This document shows, piece by piece, positions 27,024 through 35,435 of a stretch of 64,000 nt of DNA. Within the stretch, counting starts at the first letter, position 1; every line of letters begins with the position of its first letter. The notes under the pieces were generated by a model that had not been told where the DNA came from, did no database searches, and saw only the letters and a program-made list of their open reading frames with translations. The translations under genes were made by a program, and so were the position numbers. This DNA is from CBDFNC01 sp965249895 (GTDB lineage Bacteria > Pseudomonadota > Gammaproteobacteria > Enterobacterales > CBDFNC01): NCBI GenBank assembly GCA_965249895.1, contig CBDFNC010000003.1:682001-746000 (forward strand), in the 5' to 3' direction.

Positions 27024-27905
27024 ATGCTGACTAATATCGTATTGATATTTATACCTATTGTTATGCTTATTTATTTCATATATAAAAAAAATAGAAAAAA
27101 AACTGCATTATTCCTATTCGAGAATAAAGCTGGTAACCCAAGTCATTTCGCTCATGCGCTGTTAGGGTATTTTATTCCATTTTGTTACTTCTATCTCAAG
27201 AATAAAGATTTATTGGAAGGTAAAATCTTGCACTTAATCCCGGAACAGGGTGATTGGGATGCCAACCCAGCTATATTGCAAAATTTCTTATCGGAAAGTT
27301 TCCCCGAGATAAAGTTTGTTTTTTCGAAACCCTATATATCTGGCCTCACTCTTACCGTCCCAGGTGGGATCCCTGGTAGAGCAGGGTTTGCGCTGGAGAA
27401 GCACCCTCAAATGTTGAAAGTGGTCAGGGCGTTTTTGGTATCCAGATTTGGTATTACCGGTTGTAATAAGAGTCTTGTTTTTATCCGAAGAGGAGAAGAT
27501 AGGCGATTAGGAAAAGACAGCAATGGTGCGGCAAGGCGTAGAATTACGAATCATCAGGATGTCTTGTCTTGTCTGGTTAATAATTTTGATATTCCTGTAG
27601 TTGATATTGAGTTGGAGTCATTACCTTTAAAACAACAAATAGCTTGTTTCTATAATGCCAGCATTGTTGTTGGTCAACACGGCTCCGGGTTATGGAATGC
27701 AATATGGTGTAGGGAATGCAAGGCCATTATTGAGTTGGGAGCAATGAAAAGTGATTTCCCTATTGCATGTCAAATTGTGGGTGCGTGCCACTATACGTTT
27801 ATGGAGGTTCCGAATAGCAAGCTGATGGAGAACCTCTATGCGGGTTATTTATCCATAGACATTCTTAAATTTGAGAACTTCTTGATAAATAAAGTCAGAG
27901 TTTAG
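27024..27905 (+). CDS. glycosyltransferase family 61-like protein
   Basis: A 293-residue protein with an N-terminal membrane anchor (residues 3-20) and GT61-like features: LVFIRRGEDRRLG, ARRRITNHQDVL, and the key NASIVVGQHGSGLWNAIWC (His-Gly-x-Gly-Leu-x-Asn). GT61 enzymes include xylosyl- and GlcNAc-transferases acting on glycans. Start ATG has a near-perfect AAGGAGG. It is the last gene of the plus-strand EPS operon. It converges on the minus-strand TPR gene with an 11-base 3' overlap, so no terminator hairpin lies between them. Confidence 0.82.
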   Translation: MLTNIVLIFIPIVMLIYFIYKKNRKKTALFLFENKAGNPSHFAHALLGYFIPFCYFYLKNKDLLEGKILHLIPEQGDWDANPAILQNFLSESFPEIKFVFSKPYISGLTLTVPGGIPGRAGFALEKHPQMLKVVRAFLVSRFGITGCNKSLVFIRRGEDRRLGKDSNGAARRRITNHQDVLSCLVNNFDIPVVDIELESLPLKQQIACFYNASIVVGQHGSGLWNAIWCRECKAIIELGAMKSDFPIACQIVGACHYTFMEVPNSKLMENLYAGYLSIDILKFENFLINKVRV

Positions 27906-28488
27906 TGTCAATTTTTTTCAATCTAGCTTTTAGCTGATTAGAATCTGTGTTTTTAATACCAATTCTTACAACTTCAACTGCCTTATCTTTTTCATTATTA
28001 AGAAGGTATATTCGACTAAGATTTAGATACGCCTTCTCATACCTTTTATTCACTTTCAAAGCATTCAAAGCGAACTTCTTTGCTTCTTCTGGTTTTTTCA
28101 TTAATTCATAGATAAAACTTTTATGGACTAACATTTCCGGTATAAGCTTGAAGCCTTCTGTAGAGCGGTCTATAGAATACTGGAGATCACTATTAGCTTT
28201 GGATAGTAAATGTTTCTTGTTTTTATATCCTTGTAAAGCATGTTGGGTTAGTAGTAGTGAGTAACAGTAATGATGTATATGCATATAGTTATCATTGCCT
28301 AATACGTTAACCCAATAACGAACATCCGGGATTGATTTGTTATTTCCATTTTTTCTGGCTTTTGGTGTGCAAAATCCTGGTAGAGTGGCAAGTTCACTTG
28401 TAGTCGCAGTAAAGCCTGCAATTCCGGTGGCGGATATACTGGTTTCGCTATAAATAGCGCAGATGAGGAATAGGGCTGAATATTTCAT
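27895..28488 (-). CDS. exported TPR-like protein of unknown function
   Basis: A 197-residue protein with an N-terminal signal peptide (about residues 1-20) and a distinctive block GNDNYMHIHHYCYSLLLTQHA in the middle. Two to three TPR-like helical pairs follow in the C-terminal half (SFIYELMKKPEEAKKFALNAL, YLNLSRIYLLNNEKDKAVEV). The His- and Cys-rich block hints at a metal or ligand site but this is speculative. Its ATG directly follows the stop of the GT4 gene, so it is the last gene of the minus-strand tailoring operon. Its 3' end overlaps the GT61-like gene by 11 bases. Confidence 0.75.
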   Translation of the reverse strand: MKYSALFLICAIYSETSISATGIAGFTATTSELATLPGFCTPKARKNGNNKSIPDVRYWVNVLGNDNYMHIHHYCYSLLLTQHALQGYKNKKHLLSKANSDLQYSIDRSTEGFKLIPEMLVHKSFIYELMKKPEEAKKFALNALKVNKRYEKAYLNLSRIYLLNNEKDKAVEVVRIGIKNTDSNQLKARLKKIDTKL

Positions 28489-29637
28489 TTAGCTGTCCAT
28501 AAAAGTTTGTTTAACAATTGAATGCCAAGAAAGCTCTTTATTGGCTCTTTGGTAGCTCGCTGTTTCCAATTTATTTTTGTAATCCTCTTGGTTTAATAAA
28601 TGAATTATGGCCTGAAGGAAACTGTCAATATTGTTTCCATCTATATTTAAGCCGGTTTTATTATTTAATACAGCATTGGTTACACCACCTGAGTTTCCAG
28701 ATATAGAGGTTTTTTTACATGCTGCTGCTTCGATAAAAACCATTCCAAACCCTTCAGTGTCTCCTCGGATGTTTCGATTTGGCATAACAAAAATATCACA
28801 AGCATTGTACCAGCGTGGTAAATCTTCCATGGGCACATGGCCGAGGAAATATACAATGTCGGAAACATTATGCTTATTTGCCAGAGCTGTTAAATAGTGC
28901 TGGTCTTCGCCAATTCCGATAATGACGTATTTCGCTATTACTCCAGAATCGCGTAAAGCGGGAAGACTTTTTATGACAGTATCGAACCCTTTTCTACGAC
29001 TTAATCTGCCAACAGAAAGTAAAAGATTCTCTTCGGGAAGAAGGTTTATTCTGTCATGAAGGTCTTGATGTATTAATCCTGGTTTGAAGCGTGATATATC
29101 AACACCTGGATAAACGACCTTTATTTTTTTTGGGTGAATACCGAGTTTTATTAATTCATTGAAGGTAAAGTCACTATTGGCGATGATATGATCGCTATTT
29201 TTATATACCCAAGACATTACTCTGTGTTTAAGCCATTGACGCCATGTGGTTATTTCTTCTCCATGGGCATAAACTAGTAAAGGGAGCCTGCTTACTCTGG
29301 CACAAATAAGTCCCACAAGCCCTTCTGGTAATACCCTGCCTGCATGGATGGCTTTAAATTGGTGACTGAAACATAGACCCAGGCTTAACCAAAGATATTT
29401 GAGATAGATAAACAATGACTCAGGTCTAAGCCAGGGGTGACGCCTGGATTGTACTCTATGGATTTGATTAGGATGTTTACTATCTACGCTATGAGCATCC
29501 AAAACACTATCTGTGACTATGTGTATTTCCTTACCTCCCTTGCGTTTGTATACCTCGTCAAACCACACTGCAGTCCCCCCTTTAGTTGGAAGAAATAGTT
29601 GGGTGATCATCAGGTAACCAGAGTTAGTTTTTTCCAT
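28489..29637 (-). CDS. glycosyltransferase family 4
   Basis: GT-B glycosyltransferase of about 382 residues, with LSVGRLSRRKGFDTVI, VIIGIGEDQHYLTAL, FLGHVPMEDLPRWYNACDIF and an EGFGMVFIEAAACKKTSISG donor-binding segment containing the EX7E glutamates. The chosen start is ATG 29637 (MEKTNSGYLM), with GGTGA about six bases upstream; a GTG six codons earlier at 29655 is possible. It overlaps the GT2 gene by 14 bases. It likely adds a sugar to the EPS or a related glycan. Confidence 0.9.
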   Translation of the reverse strand: MEKTNSGYLMITQLFLPTKGGTAVWFDEVYKRKGGKEIHIVTDSVLDAHSVDSKHPNQIHRVQSRRHPWLRPESLFIYLKYLWLSLGLCFSHQFKAIHAGRVLPEGLVGLICARVSRLPLLVYAHGEEITTWRQWLKHRVMSWVYKNSDHIIANSDFTFNELIKLGIHPKKIKVVYPGVDISRFKPGLIHQDLHDRINLLPEENLLLSVGRLSRRKGFDTVIKSLPALRDSGVIAKYVIIGIGEDQHYLTALANKHNVSDIVYFLGHVPMEDLPRWYNACDIFVMPNRNIRGDTEGFGMVFIEAAACKKTSISGNSGGVTNAVLNNKTGLNIDGNNIDSFLQAIIHLLNQEDYKNKLETASYQRANKELSWHSIVKQTFMDS

Positions 29638-30583
29638 ATTTATCACCCACTGCACTAACGGTAATAGATACCAGGTCTCTCAGCGTGTGTGATCCCGGGT
29701 TATTCGAAAAGCTGGAAAAACCGCTAAAAATTGCAGTTATGTGGCAGCGTTGTTTCAATTGACATACGGCCAGATCCATATAAGCATTTCGTAATGCCAT
29801 TCTTATTCCTGCTTTGATCTCGGGTTTGAGTTGCTCATTACTACGAGATAATTCCAAGAGGGCTGCCACACTTTGTTTTTGTGAGTTCAGCGGGTCTTTC
29901 CGGGTAGCACTGCTCGGATGGATATAGTAGGCGGCCAAAGCTTGGTTCACGGCTCCGACTTTATAGGCTTTATTACAAAGTCTTATGAGCAAGCTGACAT
30001 CTTCACAAACGTTAAAATGACAGTCATAACCACCGACACTTTCAAAAAGCGATTTCTTTACACTTAAGGTATGAGTATCGCCAAAATGCTGGCTGACAAA
30101 TAGCTCCAAGGCTCTGCTGTCTAAAATTAGCCTGCTGCTTTGAGGATTTCTCTTTAGCAAATAGCGACCTGCAGAGGTTTCTTTCAATGAGTGTCCTAAC
30201 AACTTCCCTTGACTGTTTATATATTGAAAATCAGCAGTCAGTAGGTCTAATTCGGGCTCCTCTGCTATCCAATCTGAATGTTGTTTTAATCTATCAGGAA
30301 AGTACCAGTCATCTGCATCTAGAAACGAAAGCCAGTCTCCGGTAGCTATCCTTGCGCCTAAATTACGGGCGCTTGAGACACCGGCATTTTTTTGTTTTAG
30401 ATATGTAATTCTGGGGTGGCTATAACTTTTCGCTGTTTCTGCTGTGTTATCCGTAGAGCCATCGTCGACTATTATAAGTTCGTATGCTGGTGCGCTTTGG
30501 TTGAGCACAGAGTCAATTGCTCTGGCCAGGGTTTTTCCTCCATTAAAAACAGCAATAATGGCACTAAATTTTGGATTAACCAT
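29624..30583 (-). CDS. glycosyltransferase family 2
   Basis: A 319-residue GT-A enzyme. It starts MVNPKFSAIIAVFNGG and has IIVDDGSTDNTAE, NAGVSSARNLGARIATGDWL and the metal-binding FLDADDWY (DxD). GGYDCHFNVCEDVSLLIRL supplies the catalytic-base region (ED). No membrane segments are seen, so it is a cytoplasmic transferase working on lipid-linked glycan. GGGGAAG precedes the ATG. It overlaps the gene upstream by 8 bases and the GT4 gene downstream by 14. Confidence 0.92.
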   Translation of the reverse strand: MVNPKFSAIIAVFNGGKTLARAIDSVLNQSAPAYELIIVDDGSTDNTAETAKSYSHPRITYLKQKNAGVSSARNLGARIATGDWLSFLDADDWYFPDRLKQHSDWIAEEPELDLLTADFQYINSQGKLLGHSLKETSAGRYLLKRNPQSSRLILDSRALELFVSQHFGDTHTLSVKKSLFESVGGYDCHFNVCEDVSLLIRLCNKAYKVGAVNQALAAYYIHPSSATRKDPLNSQKQSVAALLELSRSNEQLKPEIKAGIRMALRNAYMDLAVCQLKQRCHITAIFSGFSSFSNNPGSHTLRDLVSITVSAVGDKYGKN

Positions 30584-31787
30584 GGTTACTTCCCCATTGA
30601 TTCCATACTGGAGGAGTTTTCTTATACCAACCTAATAACCAGACAATAAAATACAGCCCACTGGCGCTGGAAAGGAATCTGAATTTTGGTAAGTGTTTGG
30701 CTCGTTCTAGCCAGGGATGAAGTCGCCTTCGCCAGCGCTGTTCTATGAGCTCGCTCTGGTTGTGTGAAATAATATGGGTTAGCTCTTTACTGGAAGTAAA
30801 GTAAACGTCAGGAAATATGCTGACTAAGTTATCCAGTAGCAGTTTGACTTCTTTCAGGGACTTGTTGAGTTGCTGTTGATCGCCGACGAAGTTAAATCTA
30901 TGGGTTTCATATAAACAAGGGCGGGCGCATTTGGTTTTGCTAACCAAACATTGTAAAGCTTGTTGCCAACTATGTCCCATTGACGGTTCGAAATAACAGT
31001 CTCTGACCAGATACAGCTGACCGGTAGCAGACTTTTGCCCATTACAGATAAGTTGTTTGTCGCATTCAAATTTTTTGCCTGATCCTCTGGAAGTAAAACG
31101 CTTCCCCGGGGTTACTATGGTTTTAATGCCATTAATGCGCCAGCTGATCTCGGTTTCATTATTCCAGATAAAAGTTGGTGGGATCACTAAGCCTGGTTTT
31201 CGATGAAAACATTGCTGGAACAGGTCGGTTTCTGATTTTACCGCTTTGGCAATTTGCTGGTTAGTGAGTATTGGGTTCCACCTGCTTTGTAGCCAGCACG
31301 GCAAGGCCTCAACAGGTGCCAGTGGCTGATTGAACCACTTATCAACCTCGGGATCGGATAGGCCTGAAGCTAGCAATGTTGCCGGCCAAAAATGCTCTCT
31401 GCAGTGAAGTTGGATTGAGAATACACCCTCTTCCTCTCCTTGGCGTAGTTGATCTAAAATCGGCTGATAATTTTGTTCGTTGAGGGAGTGGCAGGCGTAT
31501 TTTTGGTAGTGAGTCGCGACAATTTTTTGTTTATCAGGTTCACTCAGGACAACTCCTATGGTAAAAATAGGATGGTTACCCCATCTATCTTTATAACATT
31601 TCAGCATGGAACATATTTCTGCCAAGACATTGCTGTGATTCAGGGGCCCAGGTCCCCAGTCATCACTTTCAAAGCTCAGGACAGGTTTGGTAAAAACAGG
31701 CTCTAACCAAAGCTGGAGTAGCTTTTTTTTGTATACCAGCAATAATAATAGATTGCTGAGAATGAACCACATCAGTAGTAGATTCAT
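30576..31787 (-). CDS. divergent NodB-like polysaccharide deacetylase-type protein
   Basis: A 403-residue protein with an N-terminal membrane anchor (about residues 2-18), not of an obvious family. It carries pieces that fit the NodB deacetylase core: LSFESDDWG (Asp42-Asp43, motif 1), SIQLHCREHFWP (H-x3-H at 128-132, motif 2), and VIPPTFIWNNETE (motif 3 position). A second half of the chain (FNFVGDQQQLNKSLKEVKLL) fits a GH/deacetylase barrel. The ATG at 31787 forms an ATGA overlap with the sulfotransferase stop. A longer frame to 31886 would sit inside that gene and lacks motifs. Call by motif spacing only. Confidence 0.6.
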   Translation of the reverse strand: MNLLLMWFILSNLLLLLVYKKKLLQLWLEPVFTKPVLSFESDDWGPGPLNHSNVLAEICSMLKCYKDRWGNHPIFTIGVVLSEPDKQKIVATHYQKYACHSLNEQNYQPILDQLRQGEEEGVFSIQLHCREHFWPATLLASGLSDPEVDKWFNQPLAPVEALPCWLQSRWNPILTNQQIAKAVKSETDLFQQCFHRKPGLVIPPTFIWNNETEISWRINGIKTIVTPGKRFTSRGSGKKFECDKQLICNGQKSATGQLYLVRDCYFEPSMGHSWQQALQCLVSKTKCARPCLYETHRFNFVGDQQQLNKSLKEVKLLLDNLVSIFPDVYFTSSKELTHIISHNQSELIEQRWRRRLHPWLERAKHLPKFRFLSSASGLYFIVWLLGWYKKTPPVWNQWGSNHG

Positions 31788-32734
31788 ATCCACTTCTCGA
31801 GGTCGTGGTAACCCATGCGTCGGACTAAAGGCTCCAGTCCGGGTAAGACATGCTGAACCTTTTCTCTGTTGCCACTGGACTGCCATTTATTCAGGGAAAT
31901 GGAAGAAAATGCATTATATGGATTAGATAATACCTGTGCACAGTGTTGCTCCATATTTGCTGTGAAATTTAGCCCCAGATCCTCGAACAAATGGCTAAAG
32001 CTCTTTACGGGATCAGCCACTAATTCTTCATAAAAAATTTCATGCCATCGCTGTGTGGGCAACAGAGGTTTGGCGTTGAGTATGGCTTTGTTCATCGCCA
32101 TATATTGAAATGAACAGACTTCCTCTATGCTACTTTTCCTATATTCCTGCCAACCTTGAGCCAGAAAAAAACACCATTTTCGATATTTTTTTTCTGTTAG
32201 CTCCAGAGATAGGGGTAACTTATTTGACCAGGTGGCAAATTCATTAGGTTTCCCCCAACCCTGGATCAATGAATGTATATTGTCCCCTGGATGCCGTTTG
32301 ACATAGACAAAAATAGCATCTGGAAATAAGCGGTTTAGATACAAAACGGATAACCCATTTTGATTATTTTTATCTACAAACCTTAATTTTCCGGTGCGTG
32401 CGTAAAAATAGGAAGAGATAAAGTCCCTATCTCTGTCGCAGGCACAGGACTCAGGAATTTGATGACTTTTCCACTCTCTGGCTTGAATCGGGTGTAGTTG
32501 CGCCCACAAATCATGGGTTTCTCTATTTAAGGAGCCAAGCTCAATAGCTTGAGATAAGGTCTTGTAAACTAAGGTGGTACCGGCTCGAGAGCAACCAATC
32601 ACGAAAATAGGTTTTTCAATCACAGGTCGAGTGAGCTTCCAACCTAGGTGTCTCAGAGCGACTTCACCTTTCTTTCGATAAAAGATCAGGTTTTTTTCCA
32701 GGTTTTGCTGGAGGATATGTGCTTTTGTTGTCAT
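31784..32734 (-). CDS. sulfotransferase
   Basis: A 316-residue sulfotransferase-family protein. The 5'-phosphosulfate loop is KPIFVIGCSRAGTTLVYKTL (Ser-Arg-Ala-Gly-Thr-Thr, a mild variant of PRSGTT). The 3'-phosphate segment is IFVYVKRHPGDNIHSLIQ. AGGGA lies before the ATG. The ATG overlaps the stop of the asparagine-synthase-like gene, and its own stop overlaps the start of the deacetylase-like gene, so the three are translationally coupled and probably modify the same glycan. Confidence 0.84.
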   Translation of the reverse strand: MTTKAHILQQNLEKNLIFYRKKGEVALRHLGWKLTRPVIEKPIFVIGCSRAGTTLVYKTLSQAIELGSLNRETHDLWAQLHPIQAREWKSHQIPESCACDRDRDFISSYFYARTGKLRFVDKNNQNGLSVLYLNRLFPDAIFVYVKRHPGDNIHSLIQGWGKPNEFATWSNKLPLSLELTEKKYRKWCFFLAQGWQEYRKSSIEEVCSFQYMAMNKAILNAKPLLPTQRWHEIFYEELVADPVKSFSHLFEDLGLNFTANMEQHCAQVLSNPYNAFSSISLNKWQSSGNREKVQHVLPGLEPLVRRMGYHDLEKWI

Positions 32735-34518
32735 GCCGCATCTTCCCTGGACAGGCCCAGTGCACCTATATCATGACTTTCAAGCCATAATCCCAGCATC
32801 ATCAGCAACCAAATTAATTCACCATAATAAGCAGCGTGTTTTTGAGTATGCAATGCCTTGGTATGGTCGAGAAAACCAGGATTAAAAATATTCAGCTCCT
32901 CCAGGTAGCTCAAACCCTGATCGACAAGGTCTTGAATGTCGGGGTCTTCTAATGCCCAGATACCAAATGGCAAACCAAAGCCATGTTTTGGTTTAGATAT
33001 AATCTCTTTGGGTAGAAAGTTGGCGAAGCTTTGTTTATAAAATGCCCGGAGTTTGCCATAGGGCATTTTCCAACGGCTGGGTATCTTGCAGCTTAATTTC
33101 ACCACTTCAGGATCCAGCATGGGGTATTTCACTTTTATCCCTGCCAGCTGGCACATTCCCGTCACTTTTCTAAGATCGTTGTCTGCCAATGTCAGTTTCC
33201 AATCGAGAAACAGCATACGGTTAAGCTGGCTGGCACTTTGGGGGGACTGAAAATAGTCTTGATTCATCTGAGCTGGTTTTAGTGGGTCTATTTTCGTCAG
33301 GAAATCAGGTGTGAAAATTTGCTGAATCCCCAGGCGATGGATGAAATTGTAGCTTTGTAACCTGTCCGGTAAGGGAACTTTGGCCTGGCTGATGTAACTT
33401 CTTGCTTTTCGGATGACCGCAAAACTATCAAACGTATTTTTACTCAGTGCCGGCTCTAGTATGCCTTGCCTTAACCAGCCTGGCAGCTTTTTGTATAGCT
33501 CAAAAATATGCTGTTTCGCATACCTTTCGTTTCCGGCAAACAGCTCATCTCCACCATCCCCAGCCAGTATTAGGTCATAACCAGACTCCTTGGCATATTT
33601 AGCGCACAAATAGGTGGGAATAACGGAAGAGTTTCCAAAAGGCTCATCCAAAAAACGAGCAATTTTAGGGATGGCTTGTATCGCATCCTGGGGTTGAAGA
33701 AATAATTCATGGGATTTCGTGCCGAATCTTTTGCTCGCAATGCGGGCCCATTTGATTTCATTGTATTTCTCGATCTCAAATCCCACAGAGAAACTGGCGG
33801 TGCTGGGTTGGACTTGGCTTAACAAACCAGTAATAGTAGAGCTGTCGAGTCCTCCACTAAGAAAGGTGGCTGACGTTTCGCTGCCCTTGGCGCTTGCTAC
33901 CGCTTTAGCAAGCTTGCTGTGTAGAGCCTGCTGTAGCTCAGTTTTGTTGGTGTATTTTTCACTGAATTCAGGGTTGTAGTGAGTGTTGAGCCGAAGTGTG
34001 CCCGCTTGGTAGAGCAATATCTGCCCCGGTTCTAATTTATATATTCCCTGGTAGATGGTTCCTGGGCTAGGGATCATATGGAAAAAAAGATAGTCAAAAA
34101 TGGCTTGATGAGACAGGCTGGGCCTGGAGTCCAGCATTTCTAGTAACGGGGTTAGCTGAGTGGAGAAAAAAATGCCGTGTTCATGCTGTACGTAATAAAT
34201 ATTATGTGAGGCAAATGGATCGGAAACCAAGATCAGTTTGTCTTTGGCGCAGTAAGCCAGACCATACCCCCCCTCGATATATTTAGTAAAGCCCTCATCA
34301 TATTCGTTTACGGCGAGTGTTAATGCTTCTGCCTGGTTGTTCTCTGCGCAGGCAGCAAGGCGAGGGTTACTCCATGTCGGCTCTCCAGTTACGGCGGCAA
34401 TGCTGCCTGACGACTTTGCTACAAAGTAAGTTTTCGCAGATAGGTTGGCAAAATCTGTACTAACACCAGAACGGGCTTTAAAGGGGCGAGTGCCACAATA
34501 TCCAAAAAGTGCATCCAT
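32731..34518 (-). CDS. asparagine synthase-like protein lacking the N-terminal catalytic Cys
   Basis: A 595-residue protein with the two-domain asparagine synthase layout. The synthetase domain is intact, with PP-loop FLSGGLDSS at residues 219-227 and LILAGDGGDELFAGNERY. The N-terminal domain starts MDALFGYCG: there is no Cys at position 2 and no MCGI motif, so glutamine hydrolysis in the usual way is not possible. Cys8 is the nearest Cys. Such proteins may use free ammonia or another amine, or adenylate a carboxyl for a different nucleophile. AGGA precedes the ATG by eight bases. First gene of the minus-strand tailoring operon, and a paralogue of the gene at 14635. Confidence 0.86.
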   Translation of the reverse strand: MDALFGYCGTRPFKARSGVSTDFANLSAKTYFVAKSSGSIAAVTGEPTWSNPRLAACAENNQAEALTLAVNEYDEGFTKYIEGGYGLAYCAKDKLILVSDPFASHNIYYVQHEHGIFFSTQLTPLLEMLDSRPSLSHQAIFDYLFFHMIPSPGTIYQGIYKLEPGQILLYQAGTLRLNTHYNPEFSEKYTNKTELQQALHSKLAKAVASAKGSETSATFLSGGLDSSTITGLLSQVQPSTASFSVGFEIEKYNEIKWARIASKRFGTKSHELFLQPQDAIQAIPKIARFLDEPFGNSSVIPTYLCAKYAKESGYDLILAGDGGDELFAGNERYAKQHIFELYKKLPGWLRQGILEPALSKNTFDSFAVIRKARSYISQAKVPLPDRLQSYNFIHRLGIQQIFTPDFLTKIDPLKPAQMNQDYFQSPQSASQLNRMLFLDWKLTLADNDLRKVTGMCQLAGIKVKYPMLDPEVVKLSCKIPSRWKMPYGKLRAFYKQSFANFLPKEIISKPKHGFGLPFGIWALEDPDIQDLVDQGLSYLEELNIFNPGFLDHTKALHTQKHAAYYGELIWLLMMLGLWLESHDIGALGLSREDAA

Positions 34519-34886
34519 GCGACTTATCCTGATTGTCTGTAAGGTAGTCCCTTATTAGAGCTAAGTGTAGACAAATAATGAATGGCGAACAGGATCCCTT
34601 AGATACTGGGCATTAGCATTTTGAAAAATCAGGGAAAACTATTTATCTACGCTAACCTGGCAGGAACTGGCACTGTCTTATTCTGGATAAAACAGGCTAA
34701 TTCAGTCCTGGTTCTTTGGGGGTATTTTTTCTTCGTGCTAGCGACGTTGTAATGTCGCTTTTCTGTCAGGCACTTGGCCATACTAAGCTGGTATGGTCAG
34801 TCAAATGTGCGGTTGACAGCATTGATATATTAGTCATAATCTGAATGGACTATGCTTGAAGGGTGTTGGGTAGATATTTCGTTGTT
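34519..34886. other. intergenic region between divergent genes
   Basis: 368 bases between the minus-strand asparagine-synthase-like gene and the plus-strand propeptide-like gene. No convincing ORF was seen. It holds a 6-bp hairpin AGCGAC/GTCGCT (34740-34759) with a short T tract, and a near-palindrome TGGCCATAC/GTATGGTCA (34775-34799, 8 of 9 matching, 7-base centre) that could be an operator. Promoters for both directions must lie here but are not clear by eye. Confidence 0.5.
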
Positions 34887-35369
34887 ATGAAATTTATTCG
34901 CCATTTTGGCAGCCTGGCGCTAAATTGGGCCCCTGGTATAGAGCAGACGATTGCCTTAGTTCTTATGCTGGGGTTAATGGTGTCTACAAATATCTCTGCA
35001 AACCAACCGAGTAAGTATGATGACTTGGCTATGGCTCAGTTACTTTTAAAAACAGAGTCGGGCAGTTCTGTTCGTATTCTTGTGACACTCAACCTTGATG
35101 AATTTTCTACTATCACACCAGAGCTTATCGCTGACACCCAGGCCAAACTTCTCGCGGAGCTGTCAGAGTACTCAATTGAAAATATAAAGGCATATGGATT
35201 CATTCCTGAACTAGCACTTACCGTTGGGCATGTTGCGCTTACCACCTTGATTGCCTCCCCATTGGTTAAATACGTTACACCCAATGGGTTAGTACATACT
35301 ATGTCTATACCCGTAAGTTCGACTCAAGGCCAGCCACTAAGAACGGAAGGCGTGTTATTGAGAAAGTAG
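34887..35369 (+). CDS. exported free-standing subtilase-propeptide-like (inhibitor I9-like) protein
   Basis: A protein of about 160 residues with a hydrophobic N-terminal export signal (about residues 18-35) and then a single domain resembling the propeptide of subtilisin-type proteases. The blocks SVRILVTLNL, QAKLLAELSEYSIENIKAYG, FIPELALTV and ALTTLIASPLVKYV align by eye with SVRVIIELEA, QERLVENLN, FLPYIAMKL and TLESVRNSPGVKSI in the propeptide of the subtilase encoded 66 bases downstream. No catalytic domain is present. It could act in trans as chaperone or inhibitor of that protease. ATG 34887 is taken; GTG 34863 or TTG 34866, nearer a GAAGGG, are alternatives. Confidence 0.72.
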   Translation: MKFIRHFGSLALNWAPGIEQTIALVLMLGLMVSTNISANQPSKYDDLAMAQLLLKTESGSSVRILVTLNLDEFSTITPELIADTQAKLLAELSEYSIENIKAYGFIPELALTVGHVALTTLIASPLVKYVTPNGLVHTMSIPVSSTQGQPLRTEGVLLRK

Positions 35370-35435
35370 CATCAGGACATTTATAACTAGTTATACAAGG
35401 TAAGGAGGCCTTGAGCTTTATATAGGAAAGCTAAT

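Noticed and set aside
34620..34700. Sigma-54 promoter from two TGGCA boxes
   Set aside because: TGGCA-GGAAC-TGGCA lacks the TTGC element at the required distance.
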